Source: Apostichopus japonicus (Eukaryota > Echinodermata > Holothuroidea > Aspidochirotida > Stichopodidae). From it: a stretch of 64,000 bases of DNA. The notes under the pieces are model-generated. The model saw only the letters and a program-made list of their open reading frames with translations. It searched no databases and was not told the origin of the DNA. The translations under genes were made by a program, and so were the position numbers. The DNA is taken from positions 124,001 to 188,000 of the forward strand of contig NC_092578.1 in NCBI RefSeq assembly GCF_037975245.1, read 5' to 3'. Within the stretch, counting starts at the first letter, position 1. The number at the start of each line of letters is the position of its first letter. Positions 61,401 to 64,000 of the stretch are shown here, piece after piece.

Positions 61401-63278
61401 ATTGTACACAATTAGGCTCAAAGTAATATTATACACTATTAGTTAACAGTAATAAGACACTATTAGGCTCAAGGGTTACAACAGTAATTGTACACAATTA
61501 GGCTCAAAGTAAATATTGTACATTACTAGTCTAAAAGTTAACAACAGTAAGAGTACACTATTAGACTCAAGGGTTACAACAGTAATTGTACACAATTAGG
61601 CTCAAAGTAAATATTATACACTATTAGTTAACAGTAATAAGACACTATTAGGCTCAAGGGTTACAACAGTAATTGTACACTTTTGGGATCAAAATGCTAT
61701 TATTAACTAGGATCTCATGTATTCTTTCCTTGTGAATATGAATTGCCAATATGAATTGCCAATATGAAACAATACAAGAGAATTCTGTTCGAGAATAAAT
61801 CCTGTAAATGATTAAGTGACTTGTTGACTTGTAATAACATACCACATTCCAAATTAATAATTGGAAAAGAATGAATTGGAAAAGAAAGTCATGTGTAACA
61901 TTTAAACTAGGAGTTTTGTGAAGAAGTTATTGAAGAGAAATCTAGTAAATCTGAGGTTGGGAGCTATATTCACTATCATTTTTAATTGTATAGGACGTCA
62001 TGTGTTAGATTTAAACTAGGAGTTTTGTGAAGAAGTTATTGAAGAGAAAAACTAGTAAATCTGAGGTTGGGAGCTATATTCACTATCACTTTTAACTGTA
62101 TAGGAAGTCATGTGTAACATTTAAACTAGGAGTTTTGTGAAGAAGTTATTGAAGAGAAAAACTAGTAAATCTGAGGTTGGGAGCTATGTTCACTATCACT
62201 TTTAACTGTATAGGAAGTCATGTGTAACATTTAAACTAGGAGTTTTGTGAAGAAGTTATTGAAGAGAAAAACTCGTAAATCTGAGGTTGGGAGCTATATT
62301 CACTATCTTTTTTCTACTGTATAGGAAGTCATGTGTTACATTTAAACTAGGAGTTTTGTGAAGAAGTTATTGAAGAGAAAAACTAGTTAATCTGAGGTTG
62401 GGAGCTATATTCACTATCATTTTTAACTGTATAGGAAGTCATGTGTAACATTTAAACTAGGAGTTTTGTGAAGAAGTTATTGAAGAGAAAAACTAGTTAA
62501 TCTGAGGTTGGGAGCTATATTCACTATCATTTTTAACTGTATAGGAAGCCATGTGTTACATTTAAACTAGGAGTTTTGTGAAGAAGTTATTGAAGAGAAA
62601 AACTAGTAAATCTGAGGTTGGGAGCTATATTCACTATCATTTTTAATTGTATAGGAAGTCATGTGTAACATTTAAACTAGGAGTTTTGTGAAGAAGTTAT
62701 TGAAGAGAAAAACTCGTAAATCTGAGGTTGGGAGCTATATTCACTATCATTTTTAACTGTATAGGAAGTCATGTGTTACATTTGAACTAAGAGTTTTGTG
62801 AAGAAGTTATTGAAGAGAAAAACTAGTAAATCTGAGGTTGGGAGCTATATTCACTATCATTTTTAAATGTATAGGAAGTCATGTGTTACAAACTAGGAGT
62901 TTTTGTGAAGAAGTTATTGAAGAGAAAAACTACTTAATCTGAGGTTGGGAGCTATATTCACTATCCTTTTTTACTTTATAGGAAGTCATGTGTTACATTT
63001 AAACTAGGAGTTTTGTGAAGAAGTTATTGAAGAGAAAAACTAGTAAATCTGAGGTTGGGAGCTATATTCACGATCTTTTTTTTTACTGTGCCTACAGACA
63101 GACGTCCTGAAAATAATTCTAAGACCTATGTGAAGCAATTAGAGCAATTACCAGTTGAATGCCATTTGTCTGTAGGTCGTACGTTTTCTCCACCAGGCTG
63201 TTGTCACTGCCACCATCATCCACATACATAAAGTGAGCTGTAGTTAGGATTTCCTCACTTCTGGAAAAACCATTTTCC
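31386..63278 (-). CDS. PTPN4: PTPN3/PTPN4-type tyrosine phosphatase gene, 3' half (11 coding exons)
   Basis: Eleven minus-strand exons join in consistent phase into about 461 codons ending in TGA at 31386-31388: 63278-63152, 60706-60569, 59166-59010, 55449-55292, 52688-52598, 51019-50952, 47523-47377, 40477-40346, 36933-36785, 34750-34569 and 31423-31386. They encode a linker, a PDZ domain, a short hinge and a full classical PTP domain with [27 protein letters not shown] and the Q-loop QTTAQY. This is the architecture of PTP-MEG1/PTPH1 (PTPN4/PTPN3; single-copy Ptpmeg in insects), cytoskeleton-associated phosphatases with FERM, PDZ and PTP domains. PTPN4-like details include FQYIPE and RPN-VY after the PDZ. 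The FERM half should lie beyond 64000. All catalytic residues are present. Confidence 0.93.
31872..34470. repeat. Minisatellite, 42-bp unit with 36-bp variant, ~58 copies
   Basis: The unit includes GATTGCTTGGTTGATAATGA, then CATCTTTGCTCTATGTTTTA. A frequent variant lacks six bases (CTTTGCTTTTAGAG), and another reads GATTAATGAGTTGACAGTGA. Unit lengths are multiples of three, so open frames run for hundreds of bases on both strands (14-residue repeats); they are not genes. A higher-order copy of about 1609 bp is visible. It fills most of the last intron of the PTPN4-like gene. Confidence 0.95.
34569..34750 (-). CDS. PTPN4: PTPN4-like exon: PTP signature loop and Q loop
   Basis: The exon begins after TATTTGCAG and completes the Ser codon of [10 protein letters not shown]. 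It encodes [18 protein letters not shown], the [15 protein letters not shown] helix and [13 protein letters not shown], and ends ATGG|GTAAGT in phase 1. The Arg of the P loop and the water-positioning Gln are present. Confidence 0.95.
34930..36480. repeat. Minisatellite, 53-bp unit, ~29 copies
   Basis: The unit carries CCCTCTGTATGACATCATAA, then TACAGTAAGGGATATCATTA, then ACAGCTCTGAAA or AGAGNACTAAAG. The two end-variants alternate in blocks, suggesting a two-unit (106-bp) period in part. It lies in the intron that splits the catalytic signature, between the exons at 34750 and 36785. Confidence 0.92.
36785..36933 (-). CDS. PTPN4: PTPN4-like exon: WPD loop to catalytic Cys
   Basis: Acceptor CCTCAATAG, then [20 protein letters not shown] and [11 protein letters not shown], ending VPTIVHC plus AG of the next Ser, before GTAGTA (a weaker donor than the others). 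It holds the WPD general-acid Asp and the nucleophilic Cys. 149 bp, phase 2 at the 3' end. Confidence 0.94.
37080..37540 (+). repeat. Dispersed repeat fragment with CA-rich end
   Basis: It resembles the 59560-60120 segment: GACCTTCTACCTCCAATGAA, a 'CTACTCAGTATGGGACATCCACC' type block, then a CACACAAACACACA tract. No coding signal. It sits in the intron between exons at 36933 and 40346. Confidence 0.5.
37731..38540 (+). mobile_element. LINE ORF2 3' end and UTR, decayed
   Basis: From 37731 the frame reads [20 protein letters not shown], then, after stops and shifts, a clear C-terminal RT tail at 38029-38298: [23 protein letters not shown] and [13 protein letters not shown]. This HNTR ... GPRxWNxL ... 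SLxxFKKxLK pattern is typical of CR1/jockey-like non-LTR elements. Internal stops show it is dead. It lies in a PTPN4-like intron, antisense to the gene. Confidence 0.7.
38797..38955 (+). repeat. Dispersed repeat, copy 2
   Basis: The partner, in inverted orientation, of 23330-23500. It shares CTTCATGCAAAGCATCATGT and GAGNTGTTCTAAC-type blocks. Confidence 0.7.
39480..40310. repeat. Minisatellite, ~40-bp subunit in a ~117-bp higher-order unit
   Basis: Three related ~40-bp subunits repeat in order: CAGATGGTGTAACACATACA with TCATCTGTACAGAACATCTG; CAGATGGTGTGACACATACA with TTATTTGTGTAGAG; and CAGATGGTGTAAAACATACA with TTATTTGTAGACAGCACAC. About seven higher-order copies. Each first subunit contains the palindromic pair CAGATG/CATCTG. 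It ends close to the exon at 40346-40477. Confidence 0.9.
40346..40477 (-). CDS. PTPN4: PTPN4-like exon: PTP core, KCHKYWP segment
   Basis: Acceptor ATTTTGCAG, then [16 protein letters not shown] and [12 protein letters not shown], then GTAAGT. KCHxYWP is a conserved PTP strand just after the VERGR of the preceding exon. 44 codons, phase 0 at both ends. Confidence 0.93.
40600..41440. repeat. Minisatellite, 78/79-bp unit, ~10 copies
   Basis: The unit includes GACATGGAATACATACTTAA, TGCCTCAAGATAAAACTAAC, ACTAGTAATAGAGGATGAAC and CATCACACACCCAATACCT. Alternate copies differ by one C (CACACACCAAT or CACACACCCAAT), hinting at a two-unit period. It starts about 120 bp into the intron upstream of the exon at 40477. 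Confidence 0.92.
41640..43172 (+). repeat. Dispersed repeats, DR1-containing family copy 2 (42335-42925)
   Basis: 42335-42925 is the second full-length copy of the 55-670 family, with a perfect DR1 at 42476-42488 and the terminal inverted pair GGTTCCTTGC / GCAAGGAACC at 42889-42917. 41650-42020 and 42930-43150 are partial related modules (TTGAGATAATGTGTTTACAA; TGACCTTTG). Confidence 0.75.
43883..43899 (+). repeat. Run of 17 G
   Basis: An uninterrupted G tract inside the hAT-like element, next to GGCGTAGGAGGC. It could form G-quadruplex on the plus strand and is prone to length error in assembly. Confidence 0.9.
45541..45656 (+). repeat. Polypyrimidine tract, ~115 bp
   Basis: All C and T apart from one G at 45594, with mixed (CTTT)n and (CCT)n. 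Such tracts can adopt triplex (H-DNA) form. The open frames over it on both strands (45395-45839) are low-complexity shadows. Confidence 0.9.
46035..47376. other. Intron remainder, no feature recognised
   Basis: AT-rich sequence. A plus-strand open stretch at 46456-46668 has no recognised domain. Confidence 0.4.
47377..47523 (-). CDS. PTPN4: PTPN4-like exon: PTP core, QGPLP segment
   Basis: Acceptor then [37 protein letters not shown] and NVERGR, with donor AGG|GTAAAT. YIAxQGPLPxTxxDFW is a hallmark PTP motif. 49 codons, phase 0 at both ends. Confidence 0.95.
47690..48045 (-). repeat. Dispersed ~360-bp repeat, copy 2
   Basis: Inverted partner of 29470-29830. Its right end (CCTGTTGATCCTTG) runs straight into the 55-bp array that starts at about 48040. 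Confidence 0.8.
48040..50660. repeat. Minisatellite, 55-bp unit, ~47 copies
   Basis: The unit reads TCAAGGGATGTCACTTGGTA, CTTCTACTGTTGAGTTTTAC, TACATTGTACTTATA. Variants include GGGATAACACTTGG, a TTT/TTTT indel and TGTCC/TGTAC. It is very homogeneous and fills most of the intron between exons at 47523 and 50952. Repetitive open frames in it are artefacts. Confidence 0.95.
50952..51019 (-). CDS. PTPN4: PTPN4-like exon: YINAN segment
   Basis: Acceptor CTTTTGTAG, then the Tyr codon completed as [21 protein letters not shown] and VN, before GTAAGT. 68 bp, phase 1 in and phase 0 out. DYINAN is the conserved PTP substrate-loop motif. Confidence 0.93.
51165..51800. repeat. Minisatellite, 21-bp unit, ~29 copies
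   Basis: Unit GAGATGACCACTCTGGGAGA plus A; exactly seven codons, so it stays open in several frames on both strands (plus EEMTTLG repeats, minus SSPRVVI repeats). Diverged units continue to about 51960. It sits about 150 bp from the exon at 50952-51019, within the same intron. Confidence 0.93.
52598..52688 (-). CDS. PTPN4: PTPN4-like exon: KNRYRD segment
   Basis: Acceptor CTATGTTTCAG, then [25 protein letters not shown] and T of the next Tyr, before GTAAGT. KNRY is the phosphotyrosine-recognition loop of classical PTPs. 91 bp, phase 0 in, phase 1 out. Confidence 0.94.
53884..53998 (+). repeat. 115-bp inverted repeat, left arm
   Basis: The reverse complement of 54633-54747 over 115 bp with one mismatch seen (CATTATTC against CATTGTTC). 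It starts TTACTTCCGCTGAAGG. The arms are 634 bp apart and would form a long hairpin in the pre-mRNA. Confidence 0.95.
54085..54430 (+). repeat. Diverged ~130-bp repeats, related to 58250-58480
   Basis: Blocks CCCATTGACTTAGTGTAG, TAGGCTAACATGTGGTC and AACTGCGTCACAATTTCAGC recur within the segment. They appear inverted at 58265-58480 as ATGTGACGCAG-type and CACTAAGTCAATGGGGGAAA blocks. Confidence 0.65.
54633..54747 (-). repeat. 115-bp inverted repeat, right arm
   Basis: Partner of 53884-53998, ending CAGCGGAAGTAA. The near-identity of the arms suggests a recent inverted duplication or gene conversion between them. Confidence 0.95.
55292..55449 (-). CDS. PTPN4: PTPN4-like exon: PDZ-PTP hinge
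   Basis: The acceptor ATGACAG keeps the frame from the previous exon (G plus TT gives Val). It then reads [20 protein letters not shown] and [20 protein letters not shown], ending before GTAAGT. FQYIPE and the SGTALAQFE-type helix are diagnostic of the PTPN4 inter-domain region and start of the PTP fold. 158 bp. Confidence 0.93.
55715..58075. repeat. Minisatellite, 64-72-bp units, ~34 copies
   Basis: The units share CACAGAGACATACGTG, TAACAAATGTCACAGACATG and TGTAACAGAAGGTAT. They differ in the joint (ATATAACTATGAATGCTAC, ATGTATGCTAC or AACTATGTATGCTAC), giving lengths of 72, 64 and 68 bp. A higher-order period of about 616 bp is visible: 56350-56960 is repeated at 56966-57580. It fills most of the intron between exons at 55449 and 59010. 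Confidence 0.95.
58250..58480 (-). repeat. Two copies of the ~130-bp repeat also at 54085-54430
   Basis: AATGGGGGAAATCTAGCCTA followed by TGAATTTGTGACGCAGTTAT and GGTATCCATGGAATACTTTC occurs twice (about 58286 and 58404). The first is followed by TTCGACCACATGGTTGCC, the complement of the 54130-type block. Confidence 0.7.
59010..59166 (-). CDS. PTPN4: PTPN4-like exon: PDZ domain, second half
   Basis: Acceptor TTTTTGCAG, then [36 protein letters not shown] and [10 protein letters not shown] plus one base, before GTGAGC. [12 protein letters not shown] is the canonical PDZ beta-D/beta-E segment. 157 bp, phase 0 in and 1 out. Confidence 0.95.
59520..60180. repeat. Dispersed repeat of the DR1-containing family
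   Basis: A minus-orientation perfect DR1 (TGACCTTTGACCT, 59566-59578) is followed by repeated 'ATATCATGTTTACAAGG' style and CCTCCACCAAAAACAG blocks. The segment ends in CACATACACACATATTCACG and CTACATAGGTTTAATACTTG, as in 55-670. No gene. Confidence 0.65.
60170..60410. repeat. Short tandem repeat, ~66-bp unit, 3-4 copies
   Basis: ACTGCCCACAATGATNATTA followed by TTATATACCCTGCTGGA and a TTTACCACAAAAA block, with spacings of about 64-68 bp. It is the only tandem repeat in this intron. Confidence 0.75.
60569..60706 (-). CDS. PTPN4: PTPN4-like exon: PDZ domain, first half
   Basis: Acceptor TTACCTTTTAG, then [38 protein letters not shown] and CRVAPNTP, then GTAAGT. GFSV is the carboxylate-binding loop (GFxV variant, as in PTPN4). 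46 codons, phase 0 at both ends. The acceptor tract merges with the first unit of the flanking array. Confidence 0.94.
60712..61690. repeat. Minisatellite, 84-99-bp units, ~11 copies
   Basis: Each unit contains CTCAAGGGTTACAACAGTAA, TTGTACACAATTAGGCTCAA and either ACTAGTCTAAAAGTTAACAA or CACTATTAGTTAACAGTAAT. The two kinds alternate in a higher-order pattern. It starts a few bases into the intron beyond the exon at 60706. Confidence 0.93.
61880..63088. repeat. Minisatellite, 110-bp unit, 11 copies
   Basis: The unit carries GGAAGTCATGTGTAACATTT, AAACTAGGAGTTTTGTGAAG, AAGTTATTGAAGAGAAAAAC and TCTGAGGTTGGGAGCTATAT. Copies are over 90% alike by eye. With 60712-61690 it makes up almost the entire 2.4-kb intron. 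Confidence 0.95.
63152..63278 (-). CDS. PTPN4: PTPN4-like exon: linker before PDZ
   Basis: Acceptor CTTTTTGCAG, then [35 protein letters not shown] and NGIQL, with donor CTG|GTAATT. It has the low conservation expected of the disordered FERM-PDZ linker, so the call rests on good splice sites and phase continuity into the PDZ exon. 127 bp, phase 0 at the 3' end. Upstream exons are outside the window. Confidence 0.75.
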
Positions 63279-63629
63279 CTGCAAAAAGCAAAATATTTGC
63301 ATCCCAAACACAAGAAACTACCACTTTCTCATATTCCAAATATATGAATATTCACATTTCATGAAAGTACACCAATGTTTGACTATACCAACAGGTGTGA
63401 GTGAACTGACATAGCTGAATATGTAGACCAGAGAGTAGAGATGAATGCAGCAAAGATGCAGCAAAGAACCAGCAATGACCAGCATGACGGACAAACACAG
63501 ATAATCCTAGCAATGCTATAAAACATACATTTGGCAACAGTTGGTTAAAAAGGAATTAACTTTTATCAGGTCATCTCTACATGCTGTTAGTACTAGTTAT
63601 TTAAGTACTATTTTTAAGTACTATTTTGG

Positions 63630-63878
63630 CGAAACCAAACCACCCTCAAGAAGCGATTCTATGGTCACAGATCCACAGTCAACACCATGAAGACTGAGAC
63701 CCCAGTTGGAGAACACTTTAACCTTCCCAACCATACCATTAACAACATGTCCCTACAGGGGATTGAATCCTTAGGTAGCCGTCCTGACCTAGTACGAATC
63801 AGCAGAGAGAGGCTGTGGATGCAACACCTTCGCACCATTCAATCTCATGGGCTCAACATTCAGGAAAGACATGACTAA
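63630..63878 (+). mobile_element. Retroelement GIY-YIG-type endonuclease remnant
   Basis: In frame from 63630: TTLKKRFYGHRSTVNT, TPVGEHFNLPNHTINNMSL, then SRERLWMQHLRTIQSHGLN and a stop at 63876-63878. The R-F-x-x-H-R ... VxxHFN ... R-E-x-x-W-x-x-x-L-x-T ... GLN series resembles the C-terminal GIY-YIG nuclease of Penelope-like retroelements. The GIY/YIG N-terminal part is missing. A C/T-rich tail follows to the window end. It lies in a PTPN4-like intron. Confidence 0.6.
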
Positions 63879-64000
63879 CTTTTCTTGTCCCCCCCTCCTT
63901 CGCCCCTTGTTCCCCCCCCATCACTCCTCGTCTCATAGCTCTCTACCACTCTTTTTCTCCCTGCCTTTCTGTCATTGTCTTTGCTCCAGTTTATTCCTAC

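Noticed and set aside
4786-63088. CRISPR-like arrays.
   Set aside because: The repeats are head-to-tail with no unique spacers, unit lengths vary, and the DNA is clearly eukaryotic.

Overview
This window looks like nuclear DNA from an invertebrate animal, probably a deuterostome. Coding exons are short and split by GT-AG introns. Long AT-rich non-coding stretches carry minisatellites, a tRNA-derived SINE, LINE remnants, TIR elements and a Ty3/Gypsy retrotransposon. An echinoderm, perhaps a sea cucumber, is my best guess from the style of the dispersed repeats; this is inference only. I see no bacterial or phage gene and no CRISPR array.

Layout. 1-9776: mostly non-coding, with a dispersed repeat containing a perfect nuclear-receptor DR1 motif, a minus-strand SINE, a ~62-bp minisatellite (4786-5662) and a broken THAP zinc-finger fragment. 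9777-19055: a complete Ty3/Gypsy-type LTR retrotransposon with two 742-bp LTRs that look identical by eye, a 4-bp target duplication, PBS, PPT and open gag and pol frames. 19256-20262: a duplicated ~503-bp repeat. 20822-21016: a minus-strand first coding exon resembling EPB41L5/4.1-family FERM proteins. 22.2-25.7 kb: TMEM177 on the plus strand, with a single coding exon, a probable upstream 5' UTR exon, and a 3' UTR that is itself a minisatellite. 31386-63278: the 3' half (11 coding exons, about 461 codons) of a minus-strand PTPN3/PTPN4-type phosphatase covering PDZ plus the complete PTP catalytic domain. The FERM-encoding exons should lie beyond base 64000.

The three host genes are neighbours in human 2q14.2 as well (TMEM177, PTPN4, EPB41L5), so the window preserves an old gene neighbourhood with TMEM177 inverted. 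TMEM177 (plus) and the 4.1-like exon (minus) are head to head about 1.2 kb apart and may share a promoter region.

The strongest unexplained structure is the PTPN4-like gene itself. Eight of its ten visible introns hold a strong minisatellite, nine arrays in all with different units, filling roughly 40% of the 31.4-63.2 kb span. The other two introns hold a TIR element with a 115-bp inverted repeat and a weak four-copy repeat. The retrotransposon has unusual points too: His instead of Tyr in the reverse transcriptase YxDD box, a long spacer before integrase and a C-terminal extension of about 200 residues.
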